Below, piece by piece: positions 20,309 through 27,532 of a DNA stretch of 64,000 nt. How positions within the stretch are numbered: the first letter of the stretch is position 1; the number at the start of each line of letters is the position of its first letter. A program made the position numbers and the translations under genes. Source of the stretch: Actinomadura rudentiformis. GTDB taxonomy: Bacteria; Actinomycetota; Actinomycetes; Streptosporangiales; Streptosporangiaceae. The notes beneath the pieces are model-generated. The model had not been told where the DNA came from and searched no databases. It saw nothing but the letters and a program-made list of their open reading frames with translations. The stretch covers positions 295,890 through 359,889 of the forward strand of contig NZ_WBMT01000010.1 in NCBI RefSeq assembly GCF_008923185.1, read 5' to 3'.

Positions 20309-20988
20309 CCGCAGGCCTCGACACCCCCGACCGCCGCGGACGCACCGGCCTGGACCAGCACGGCCGCGATCTGGCCCGCAACCCGCGGGTGCGGATCCGT
20401 GACGTGGAGGTGCTCGCCTGCGACTGGTACGTCCTGCGCAAGACCACCTTCGACTACCAGCACAGTGACGGCCACTGGAGCCGCGAGCAGCGCGAGACCT
20501 ACGATCGCGGTGACGGCGCGACCATCCTGCTCTACAACACCGACCAGGAGACCGTGCTGCTGACGCGCCAATTCCGTCTCCCTGCGTACGTCAACGGGCA
20601 CCCCGACGGCATGCTCGTCGAAACCCCGGCGGGGCTGCTGGACGGAGACGGCCCGCAGGAGGCCATCCGCAGGGAGGCAGCCGAGGAGACCGGGCACACC
20701 GTGGGTGTCACCGAGCATGTGTTCGACGTCTACATGAGCCCGGGGTCGGTGACCGAACGCCTGCACTTCTTCGCCGCCCCATATGGCCCGGCAACCGCCA
20801 CCGGCGACGCGGGAGGCATCGCGATGGAAGGCGAGGACATCGCGATTGTGGAGCTGCCGTTCTGCGAGGCGCTCACCATGGTGCGCAGCGGGCAGATCGC
20901 CGACGCCAAGTCCATCATGCTGCTCCAATGGGCCGCCCTGGACGGCCCGTTCCGGAGTACGGCCCTGCCTACTCGGTCACCAGGGTGA
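20305..20988 (+). CDS. NUDIX hydrolase (NudK/ADP-ribose pyrophosphatase type)
   Basis: 227 residues. The Nudix box GLLDGDGPQEAIRREAAEET-G (residues ~110-130) keeps the G-x5-E-x7-REUxEE pattern, and LLTRQFRLPAYV plus SPGSVTERLHFF resemble NudK-type GDP-mannose pyrophosphatases and ADP-sugar hydrolases. It should hydrolyse a nucleoside diphosphate linked to another moiety, with Mg2+. The ATG overlaps the DUF4406 stop by 4 bp, implying joint expression and possibly a joint function in nucleotide clean-up under DeoR control. The last 20 bp overlap the convergent S1-like gene. Confidence 0.85.
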   Translation: MTAGLDTPDRRGRTGLDQHGRDLARNPRVRIRDVEVLACDWYVLRKTTFDYQHSDGHWSREQRETYDRGDGATILLYNTDQETVLLTRQFRLPAYVNGHPDGMLVETPAGLLDGDGPQEAIRREAAEETGHTVGVTEHVFDVYMSPGSVTERLHFFAAPYGPATATGDAGGIAMEGEDIAIVELPFCEALTMVRSGQIADAKSIMLLQWAALDGPFRSTALPTRSPG

Positions 20989-21598
20989 GGCCGTAGGCCG
21001 CGAGCACGTTGTTGACGGGCTGGAAGTACGAGGGGCAGCCGCCGCCTCCGGTGCCCACCAAGATGCCCTGTGCCTGCCCGTTGGCGATGAGCGGCGCGCC
21101 CAGGTCACCGGGTGCGGCGCAGATGCTGGTGCGGATCAGTCCGGTGAGCACGCCCTCGGGGAAGTTGACGGTGATGTTCCGCGCCTGGATCACCCCGCAC
21201 CGCCAGCCGCTGGCCGCGCCCGCCATGCACACGGCCGATCCCACCGGCGCGGCCTGCCCTCCGCGCACGGTCACGAACGTGCCGTCGTGCCGGTTGACCA
21301 GGCCGCGCGGCCGCCAGCTGGTGTTGGTCCTGACCCATCCGCCGCCGCCACCGGGGAAGGTGGATCCCTGCACCGTTCCTTGTGCGACCCCGTTGTGGCC
21401 GACTGCGGTCGCACCTGGCGTGCCGCACCTCCCCGTGGTGATGTAGCCGCCCCGGACCGAGAATCCGACCGTGCACCGGCCGGACACCGGTGACGTCGTG
21501 AAGGAATCACCGCCCCGGACGTCGTAGACCGCGGCGGCCGTCGCGTGCGGCACCGGCGCCAGGGACAAGGCGGCGAGAACGAGGAGAGTCCGGATCAT
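20969..21598 (-). CDS. Secreted chymotrypsin-fold (S1) protein lacking the catalytic triad
   Basis: 209 residues with a Sec signal peptide (MIRTLLVLAALSLAPVPHATA). The fold matches streptogrisin/alpha-lytic-type S1 peptidases, with likely disulfides C42-C58, C124-C134 and C160 with the C-terminal Cys. All three catalytic positions are changed: the TAGHC His is Arg57 (YITTGRCG), the FPGNDYGWV Asp is Gly85 (FPGGGGGWV), and the GDSGG Ser is Leu166 (APGDLGAPL). The ~70-residue propeptide usual in the family is absent; the mature domain follows the signal directly. The protein is therefore predicted to be an inactive, secreted binding protein or inhibitor-like pseudoprotease. It overlaps the NUDIX gene 3' end by 20 bp. 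Confidence 0.8.
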   Translation of the reverse strand: MIRTLLVLAALSLAPVPHATAAAVYDVRGGDSFTTSPVSGRCTVGFSVRGGYITTGRCGTPGATAVGHNGVAQGTVQGSTFPGGGGGWVRTNTSWRPRGLVNRHDGTFVTVRGGQAAPVGSAVCMAGAASGWRCGVIQARNITVNFPEGVLTGLIRTSICAAPGDLGAPLIANGQAQGILVGTGGGGCPSYFQPVNNVLAAYGLTLVTE

Positions 21599-21857
21599 CG
21601 GTTCTCCCGGAGATCGGGGGGAGCTTCCCCGCCATTGAAATCACAGAATCGGAGCCCGATCCATCACCGGATCCGGCCACGGCCCTCAGGCGAGCGCCTC
21701 GGCGCCTTTATCGGGATGCGATGCCGCCTTGCCTACAAGTCGATCTCGTGCCGTAATGCACGCAATGGCGTTCACCTGGAAGTGGCATTCCGTTAACCCG
21801 GCCGACACTTGCATACGAGCGTCCGACGAACGGCACTCACTTGGGAGGCGTGTAGCC

Positions 21858-23339
21858 ATGGCGCAACTCGACCGCAGGGAATTCCTGACCACCGCAGGCG
21901 GAACCGTCGCCGCAGGCCTCGCGATGCAGACCCTGGGCTCCCACGCCGCCTGGGCCGCAGCCGGACGTCCCGGCCATGAACGGGCTGGTTACGGGCCTCT
22001 GCGCCGTACCCGCGCCAAGAACACCGGCGAGGAACTGCTCGCCCTTCCCGCCGGGTTCTCCTACACGGTCTTCGGCTTCACGGGGACGCCCATGAGCGAT
22101 GGCGTGGCCACGCCCATCGCTCATGACGGAATGGCCGCCTTCGCCGGCCCCCGGCCCGGAGCGGTCCGGTTGATCCGCAACCACGAGGTCCGTACGCCGC
22201 CCGGCAGCCCGATCGGCCGCGTCCACGTTCCCGGGTCAGCGCGCTATGACGACCTCGGCGTCGCCGGAACGACCACGCTCGACGTCGAGCCGCACACCGG
22301 ACGCGTACTGCAGAGCTTCGTCAGTCTCAACGGCACCATCGTCAACTGCGCCGGCGGCATCATGTACCGCCACCGCGGATGGCTCACCTGCGAGGAGACC
22401 ACCGCCGGACCCGCACAAGGCTGGCAGCAGAAGCACGGCTACATCTTCGAGGTCCCGCTGCGCGGCCCCCGGCCCGGCCGCCCCGCGGCCTCCCAGCCGA
22501 TCAAAGCGATGGGACGTTTCTCCCATGAGGCCGTCGCCGTCGACCCCCGGACCGGCTACGTCTACGAGACCGAGGACGACTCCGGCAAGCCCGACGGCTT
22601 CTACCGGTTCCGGCCGCGCAACCCGCATGATCTCTCCGCCGGCGGCGTACTGGAGATGCTCAAGATCAAGGACCGGCCCGGGTACGACACCCGCGAAGGC
22701 CAGCGCATGGGCGCACGCCTGCCGGTCGAATGGGTCCGGATCGAGGACCCCGATCCCGACCTGGAGAACGGCGCGGCCACCTGCACCCAGCAGGGCCTCG
22801 CGGCAGGCGGCGCCAAGTTCAACCGGCTCGAAGGCTGCTGGTACGGCGCCGGCAGCATCTACTTCAACTCCACCAGCGGCGGCGACGTCAAGAACGGCGA
22901 CGCCCCTAACCCCGACGGCTACCGAGAAGGCTACGGCCAGGTCTGGCGCTACATCCCCAGCCGCCGGCATCGAGACGGCGGCACCCTCGTCCTCGTCTAC
23001 GAGTCCCCCGGCCGCAAGGTGCTCGACTCTCCCGACAACCTCACGTTCACGCCGCGCGGCGGCATCATCCTGTGCGAGGACGACGCCTCGTCCGCCGACG
23101 CCGACACCCACCCTCTCGCCCCCGACCTCACCAACGTGAACCGGCTCATCGGCCTCGACCCTGGCGGCGCGCCGTTCGAGTTCGCCGTCAACCTCACCGA
23201 CGACAGCGAGTTCGCGGGAGCCTGCTTCAGCCCGGACGGCTCCACCCTCTTCGCCAACAACCTCGGCAACACCGCAGACCTCACACCCCCAGGCCGCACG
23301 TACGCGATCCGCGGCCCCTGGCACCGCGGCCCGCTGTAA
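21858..23339 (+). CDS. Tat-exported PhoX-like (DUF839) phosphatase-family protein
   Basis: 493 residues. The N-terminus has a twin-arginine motif, LDRREFLTTAGGTVAAGLAM, followed by a hydrophobic stretch and an Ala-rich cleavage region. The rest matches DUF839/PhoX: LIRNHEVRTPPGSP, GGIMYRHRGWLTCEETTAGP, MGRFSHEAVAVDPRTGYVYE and LVYESPGRKVLDSPDNLTF. PhoX enzymes are Ca/Fe-dependent alkaline phosphatases folded in the cytoplasm before export, consistent with the Tat signal. Activity here is inferred from family. The start ATG 21858 has GGGAGG nine bases upstream. Its stop lies inside a 15-bp tandem repeat shared with the convergent arsR. Confidence 0.85.
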   Translation: MAQLDRREFLTTAGGTVAAGLAMQTLGSHAAWAAAGRPGHERAGYGPLRRTRAKNTGEELLALPAGFSYTVFGFTGTPMSDGVATPIAHDGMAAFAGPRPGAVRLIRNHEVRTPPGSPIGRVHVPGSARYDDLGVAGTTTLDVEPHTGRVLQSFVSLNGTIVNCAGGIMYRHRGWLTCEETTAGPAQGWQQKHGYIFEVPLRGPRPGRPAASQPIKAMGRFSHEAVAVDPRTGYVYETEDDSGKPDGFYRFRPRNPHDLSAGGVLEMLKIKDRPGYDTREGQRMGARLPVEWVRIEDPDPDLENGAATCTQQGLAAGGAKFNRLEGCWYGAGSIYFNSTSGGDVKNGDAPNPDGYREGYGQVWRYIPSRRHRDGGTLVLVYESPGRKVLDSPDNLTFTPRGGIILCEDDASSADADTHPLAPDLTNVNRLIGLDPGGAPFEFAVNLTDDSEFAGACFSPDGSTLFANNLGNTADLTPPGRTYAIRGPWHRGPL

Positions 23340-23367
23340 CCGGCGCGGTCAAAACCGGCGCGGTCAA
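23338..23367. repeat. 15-bp perfect tandem repeat between convergent stops
   Basis: AACCGGCGCGGTCAA occurs twice head to tail. The first copy begins within the TAA of the PhoX-like gene (23337-23339) and the second covers the TGA of arsR on the other strand (23364-23366). The whole intergenic space is thus a duplicated unit. Confidence 0.85.
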
Positions 23368-23732
23368 CAGACCGTGGCGGGCGCCTGCGGGGTGAACAGC
23401 CCCGACAGCCGGGACAGCGCCTCGGGGACGGCGCGGTAGTACACCCACGTGCCGCGCCGTTCACCGTCGATCAAACCGGACTGGCGCAGGACCTTCAGGT
23501 GGTGGGAGATGGTCGGCGCCGTCAGCTCGAACGAGTCGGTCAGGTCGCACACGCAGGCCTCGCCACCCGGATGGGCCGCGATCAGGTTCAGCAGCCGCAG
23601 CCGCACGGGGTCGGCCAGCGCCTTGAACACCTTGGCCAGCTCGACCGCCTCGGACTCCGGCATCACGGCGCTCGCGAGCGGCGGGCAGCAGCGTCCTCTA
23701 TCGGTGATCTCAAGATCCTTCAACTTCGACAC
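23364..23732 (-). CDS. arsR: ArsR-family metal(loid)-responsive repressor
   Basis: 122 residues from GTG 23732. The winged-helix core is clear: FKALADPVRLRLLNLIAAH, LTAPTISHHLKVLRQSGLID and ERRGTWVYYRAV. Counting from this start, cysteines fall at 15, 16, 60 and 62 (GRCCPP and ACVCDL). Corynebacterium glutamicum ArsR senses As(III) through Cys15, Cys16 and Cys55, so this spacing suggests an arsenite or antimonite sensor. No transporter is next to it; the ArsR-ArsC/VOC operon lies upstream on the same strand. The start is supported mainly by this Cys alignment, because no clear ribosome-binding site is visible. Confidence 0.85.
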   Translation of the reverse strand: MSKLKDLEITDRGRCCPPLASAVMPESEAVELAKVFKALADPVRLRLLNLIAAHPGGEACVCDLTDSFELTAPTISHHLKVLRQSGLIDGERRGTWVYYRAVPEALSRLSGLFTPQAPATVC

Positions 23733-23813
23733 GCATCTAATTTGACATCCATCTATGCAATGGTGCAAGCCGAGGCCGAAGGTGAGCGCTGGGCTGGAAC
23801 CGTCGGCTTCGAC

Positions 23814-24197
23814 TCAGCGTGAAGCGGGTTCGAACAGCTCGATGAGGTTGCCCGCCGGGTCGGTGAGGAGGATCTGGCGTCCACCGGGGCCGGCGACCAC
23901 ATCGCCGCGGAACGGCAGCCCGGCCGTGCGCAACCGGTCGATCTCGGCGTCGAGGTCGTCGACGACGAGATGGATGCGGTTGCGGCCCGGCGTGGCGGAG
24001 TCGTCGGGCGTGGCCCGGGCGCCTGAACTCGCCGGCCCGGACAGCAGCACCCGCAGCGGCCCGCGGACCACGTCGGCGAAGGCGGGCGCGGGGTTGCTGT
24101 GCAAGGTGAAGCCGAGGTGGTCGGTGTAGAAGCGGACAGCGGCGTCCACATCGTCGACAATGTAGCGGACACCGGCGAGCTCGTCGGTCGTCGTCAT
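23814..24197 (-). CDS. VOC (glyoxalase/bleomycin-resistance) family protein
   Basis: 127 residues with the paired beta-alpha-beta-beta-beta modules of the VOC superfamily: VDAAVRFYTDHLGFTLH in the first half, IHLVVDDLDAEIDRLRTAG and LLTDPAGNLIELFEP in the second. His (RIHLV) and Glu (LIELF) metal ligands are present, but the first-module ligand position is Tyr (VRYIVDD) rather than His. It has no cysteines, so it is not an ArsI/CadI-type C-As lyase despite its context. AGGAGG sits seven bases before the ATG, which overlaps the stop of the ArsR-ArsC gene (ATGA). Confidence 0.8.
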   Translation of the reverse strand: MTTTDELAGVRYIVDDVDAAVRFYTDHLGFTLHSNPAPAFADVVRGPLRVLLSGPASSGARATPDDSATPGRNRIHLVVDDLDAEIDRLRTAGLPFRGDVVAGPGGRQILLTDPAGNLIELFEPASR

Positions 24198-24952
24198 GGT
24201 TGGGCCTCCTGGTTCTTGGCGAGTACGGGCAGCAGGTAGCGGATACGGGTGTCGATCTCCGCCGCCATCTGGCTGAACACCGGGTAGCCCCCACCGGCCG
24301 GGTCGGGGATGCTCCAGTGGATCAGCCTCGAATGATCGCTGAACTCGTGGCGGACCTCGCGGACCTTGTCGCACAGGCTGATCAGGCGGTCGAAACGGTG
24401 AACGGTCACCGTGTCCAGGTGACGCGGTCGCTGGTCGCCGATGTCGATGCCGTACTGCTCGCGCAAGACCAGCACGGCGTTGGGATGCATGTCCGGTTTA
24501 GGGTGGCTGCCGCCACTGGTCACCTCCACATGGCCACCGGTGCGATGGCGCAGCAGGGCCTCGGCGACCGGCGACCGGGCGCTGTTGCCGGTGCACGCGA
24601 ACAGCACGCGAGCCCGGACCGGACGGACGTCCGCGGCGGATGGCGGGGCGGGATCCAGGCGCAGCGCCGGGTGCAGGGCGACACCGGCGGCGGCCAGTGC
24701 GTCCGCGCAGCGCTCCAGGTCGAGGTGGTAGTAGCTGTCGCGGGCGTCGAAGCTGCTCCGGTGGGAGGTGACGAGCCCGCTGCCGCGAAGCAGCCGCAGA
24801 TGGTAGGAGACCAGGTTCTGCGGGTGGCCGAGCAGCTCGACGAGCTCACGCACCCGGTAGTCGCCGGTGCTCAGCTCGGTCAGCAGCCGCCACCGCAGTG
24901 GATGGGCGGCCATGCGCACGAACGCCGGAGCCGGCGGACCCGAGGGCACCAT
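24194..24952 (-). CDS. ArsR-type repressor fused to arsenate reductase/LMW phosphatase domain
   Basis: 252 residues in two domains. Residues ~8-85 form an ArsR-like winged helix (HPLRWRLLTELSTGDYRVRE, HPQNLVSYHLRLLRGSGLVT). Residues ~114-250 form a low-molecular-weight phosphatase/ArsC fold, with the CX5R loop VLFACTGNSARSPVAEALLR (Cys120, Arg126) and a distal IPDPAG containing the catalytic Asp. The enzyme half would reduce arsenate or dephosphorylate a substrate; the DNA-binding half has no obvious Cys sensor pair. A palindrome covering an alternative upstream ATG (24967) is the likely operator. The gene is coupled to the VOC gene by a 4-bp overlap. Confidence 0.85.
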   Translation of the reverse strand: MVPSGPPAPAFVRMAAHPLRWRLLTELSTGDYRVRELVELLGHPQNLVSYHLRLLRGSGLVTSHRSSFDARDSYYHLDLERCADALAAAGVALHPALRLDPAPPSAADVRPVRARVLFACTGNSARSPVAEALLRHRTGGHVEVTSGGSHPKPDMHPNAVLVLREQYGIDIGDQRPRHLDTVTVHRFDRLISLCDKVREVRHEFSDHSRLIHWSIPDPAGGGYPVFSQMAAEIDTRIRYLLPVLAKNQEAQP

Positions 24953-24962
24953 GTCCCCAGAA

Positions 24963-24984
24963 TACATCAAAACAGTTTGATGTA
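24963..24984. promoter_or_regulatory. Candidate ArsR operator (perfect palindrome)
   Basis: TACATCAAA - ACAG - TTTGATGTA is a perfect 9-bp inverted repeat directly before the ArsR-ArsC gene, covering the alternative start at 24967. ATCAA...TTGAT half-sites are the known pattern for ArsR-family operators, so autorepression by the fused repressor is likely. Confidence 0.7.
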
Positions 24985-25000
24985 TGTGTCGTATGACACA
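24985..25000. promoter_or_regulatory. Second palindrome next to the ArsR operator
   Basis: TGTGTC - GTAT - GACACA follows immediately after the first palindrome. It differs in sequence from the ATCAA-type site, so it may bind a different regulator or form part of the promoter of the ArsR-ArsC operon. Confidence 0.5.
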
Positions 25001-25164
25001 GGCACCCGGACGGGCGTTGCCGTCGTCGCTCGTGATCCCACCGAGGGTCACGATCCGGATGTCCCCGCGCGGAGTGGGGACCCCGGTCCGCCGCCTTGAC
25101 CTTCATATCGGTGTGAACGTTGATGATTCAGCCATCAATGCCAAACCCACCTGAGGGAGACTTG

Positions 25165-26049
25165 ATGGAGCAGCACAATGCCGGCCGTACGCCTGTGACG
25201 GTCATCGGCCTTGGACTGATGGGCCAGGCGCTTGCCGGAGCGTTCCTGCGCAACGGACACCCCACGACCGTGTGGAACCGCACGGCCGCGAAGGCCGAGC
25301 AGCTGGTCAAGCAAGGCGCCACACTCGCCGGCTCAGTGAGCGACGCTGTCGCGGCCAGCCCACTGGTGGTCATCTGCGTCTCGGACTACGACGCCGTACA
25401 CGGGCTGCTCGACCCGCTGGGTGAAGTCCTGGACGGCCGGGTGCTGGTGAACCTGACCTCCGGGACCTCGGCTCAGGCACGTGAGACCGCCGAGTGGGCG
25501 GCGGGGCGCGGCATCGACTACCTCGACGGTGCCATCTTGGCCCTCCCCGCGGGCATCGACGCCGGGGACGAGGCCGTCATCTACAGCGGGCCCCGGCCGA
25601 CCTTCGAGCGGCACGAGCCGACGCTGCGGAGCCTCGCCTCGGGGACGATGCACCTCGGTGACGACCCGGGCCTGGCGTCGCTGCACGACGTGGCCGTGCT
25701 GACCATGATGTGGAGCATTCTGAACGGCTTCCTGCACGGCGCCGCGCTGGTCGGGACGGCGGGTGTGCCGGCCACGGCGTTCACCCCGCTGGTGAAGATG
25801 TTGATCGGGACCGTGACCGGCTGGCTGGACGGCTACGCGCAGCAGATCGAAGAGGGCACCTACCCGGGGTTCGACTCCACGCTCGACACTCACGTGGACG
25901 CGATGGAGCACGTCATCCACGAGAGCGAGTCGCTGGGCGTCAACGCCGAGCTTCCCAGGTTCGTCAAGGCCCTGGCCGACCGGGCCGTCGCCGCCGGGCA
26001 GGGCGGCGACGGCTACACCGTCCTGATCGAGCAGTTCCGCAAGCCTTAG
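25165..26049 (+). CDS. NAD(P)-dependent oxidoreductase, imine-reductase-like
   Basis: 294 residues. The N-terminal Rossmann fold has VTVIGLGLMGQALAGAFLRN and VWNRTAAKAEQL, typical of the beta-hydroxyacid dehydrogenase/imine reductase group. SGTSAQARETAEWAAGRGID and DYLDGAILALP follow, and the C-terminal half is helical, giving the domain-swapped dimer of IREDs. The catalytic Lys of hydroxyisobutyrate dehydrogenases is not evident, which favours imine reductase-like chemistry with NADPH. The ATG at 25165 has GGGAGA four bases upstream. The gene is convergent with the P450, only 6 bp apart. Confidence 0.8.
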   Translation: MEQHNAGRTPVTVIGLGLMGQALAGAFLRNGHPTTVWNRTAAKAEQLVKQGATLAGSVSDAVAASPLVVICVSDYDAVHGLLDPLGEVLDGRVLVNLTSGTSAQARETAEWAAGRGIDYLDGAILALPAGIDAGDEAVIYSGPRPTFERHEPTLRSLASGTMHLGDDPGLASLHDVAVLTMMWSILNGFLHGAALVGTAGVPATAFTPLVKMLIGTVTGWLDGYAQQIEEGTYPGFDSTLDTHVDAMEHVIHESESLGVNAELPRFVKALADRAVAAGQGGDGYTVLIEQFRKP

Positions 26050-26055
26050 CCTGCT

Positions 26056-27408
26056 CTAGCCCTGGCTGCGCGGGGTCAGGTTCATGCGGATGTCTTCGGC
26101 CGCCCATAGGACGAAGCGTTCGATGGGTTGAATCGTCTGCTCGGACGCGAGCTGGAAGTCGAATCGTTTGAGGAGGGTCGAGAGGACGAGTTCGGCCTCG
26201 ACCATCGCCAGGCCGGCACCTTCGCAACTGCGGGGTCCCAGCCCGAACGGGATGTAGGCGAACCGGGGGCGCCCCGCGGACGCCTCCGGTGTGAATCGGT
26301 CGGGGTCGAACACCTCCGGGTCGGGCCAGTAGTCCGGGTTCATGTGCACGGCCCAGAACGGATAGAAGATGGTCGTGCCCGCGGGAACGGTGTATTCGCC
26401 GAGCACCAGGTCCTCGGTCGCCTCGCGCGCGCCGTACGGCCCCGGCGGGTACAGCCGCATCGCCTCCCTGAGCACCATGTCCAGGTAGGTCAGCCTCTTG
26501 AGGTCGCCGTACTCGGGCACGGCCCGGTCGCCCAGGACCACGTCCACCTCGTCGGCGGCGCGCTTGGCGACATCCGGGTGCCGGGCCAGCAGGTAGAGCG
26601 TCCAGGAGATGGCGACGCCGGTGGTGTGGTGGGCGGCCAGCAGGGTCATCAGCACCGTGTCACGAATCCGCGCCGGGGACTCGCCTGAGGCCGCCAGGGC
26701 CGCGACCAGGTCGCTGCGGTCGGCCTCCGCGTCTCCCTCGCGTTCCGCGTGGGCGGCGATCACCTGGTCGACGGTCGCGCGCAGATAGGTCAGGGCCTCC
26801 TCGGCACGCGCGGCGCGTTCCTCCTCGGTGCCCGGCGTCTCCAGCTGGTACAGCCGCCCCAGGTATTCGGTGAGGAGGTCCTCGAACGCCGACACGACCC
26901 GCCCGGCGGACTCCTCGGACTCCAGGCCGCTGCCCAGGGCGTACTCGCAGATCATGCGCAGTGAGAGCTCGCTCAGGTCCTTCTGCAGCTCGACCGGCGA
27001 CGCCAGTCCCGCCCAGCGATCGGCCATCTCGGTCGTCAGCTCGGTGAAGCGCGCGAAGTGCGCCTCGTGCGAGGGACGGCCGGCCAGCACCGACAGCATC
27101 ACCTTGCGCCATGGCACGTGCTCGTCGGCCGGGATCGTCTGCAGGTTGCCCGACTCCTGCAGCGGGGTCAGGAACTCGAAGAGCTTCTCCGGCCGCTTGT
27201 TGATCTTGGCCGTGGCCTCCAGGAGAAGGGGATCGGCGACCGAGACCGCCAGGTCGGCTCCGGGCAGCGGGAAGCGCACCACCGGACCGTACTCGGCGTG
27301 CAACCGCAGCTGGTAGTTGTGCAGACCCCCCGCCTCCACGATGGCTTCGACGCCGCCCTCCGCGGGCGGACCGGGAATCTGGGCTGGGGTAATACCGTCG
27401 CGTGGCAT
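26056..27408 (-). CDS. Cytochrome P450
   Basis: 450 residues. All P450 hallmarks are visible: I-helix LLAAHHTTGVAISW, K-helix ExxR as REAMRLYPP, and the heme-binding loop FGLGPRSCEGAGLAMVE with the axial Cys. No membrane anchor is present, as expected for bacterial soluble P450s, so it needs separate ferredoxin and reductase partners; none are encoded nearby. The start ATG 27408 (MPRDGITPAQIPGP) has GAGAGAG upstream and gives the Pro-rich N-terminus typical of the family. The I-helix has AHHTT in place of the usual AGxxT, so the acid position is His. The substrate is unknown. Confidence 0.9.
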   Translation of the reverse strand: MPRDGITPAQIPGPPAEGGVEAIVEAGGLHNYQLRLHAEYGPVVRFPLPGADLAVSVADPLLLEATAKINKRPEKLFEFLTPLQESGNLQTIPADEHVPWRKVMLSVLAGRPSHEAHFARFTELTTEMADRWAGLASPVELQKDLSELSLRMICEYALGSGLESEESAGRVVSAFEDLLTEYLGRLYQLETPGTEEERAARAEEALTYLRATVDQVIAAHAEREGDAEADRSDLVAALAASGESPARIRDTVLMTLLAAHHTTGVAISWTLYLLARHPDVAKRAADEVDVVLGDRAVPEYGDLKRLTYLDMVLREAMRLYPPGPYGAREATEDLVLGEYTVPAGTTIFYPFWAVHMNPDYWPDPEVFDPDRFTPEASAGRPRFAYIPFGLGPRSCEGAGLAMVEAELVLSTLLKRFDFQLASEQTIQPIERFVLWAAEDIRMNLTPRSQG

Positions 27409-27503
27409 GACACTCTCTCGCGTCGTATTTGATTCGGTTGTACCGGGGTAGGTGCTGTGCTTGCATGCTCTCAGGTATTTACCGATATGACTGGCATTTG
27501 GAT

Positions 27504-27520
27504 GCCGCCCATCGGGCGGC
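27504..27520 (+). promoter_or_regulatory. Hairpin just before a ribosome-binding site
   Basis: GCCGCCC - ATC - GGGCGGC forms a 7-bp G+C stem ending two bases before the GGGAG that serves the methyltransferase at 27533. In RNA it could affect ribosome access; an operator role is equally possible. Confidence 0.45.
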
Positions 27521-27532
27521 CGGGAGTGGACA

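Noticed and set aside
23733..23760. Possible ArsR operator around GCATCTAATTTGACATCC
   Set aside because: Only the outer GCAT/ATGC pairs match; not a convincing inverted repeat.
23814..24197. VOC protein as ArsI C-As lyase
   Set aside because: No cysteines at all, whereas ArsI needs a Cys pair for trivalent arsenic.
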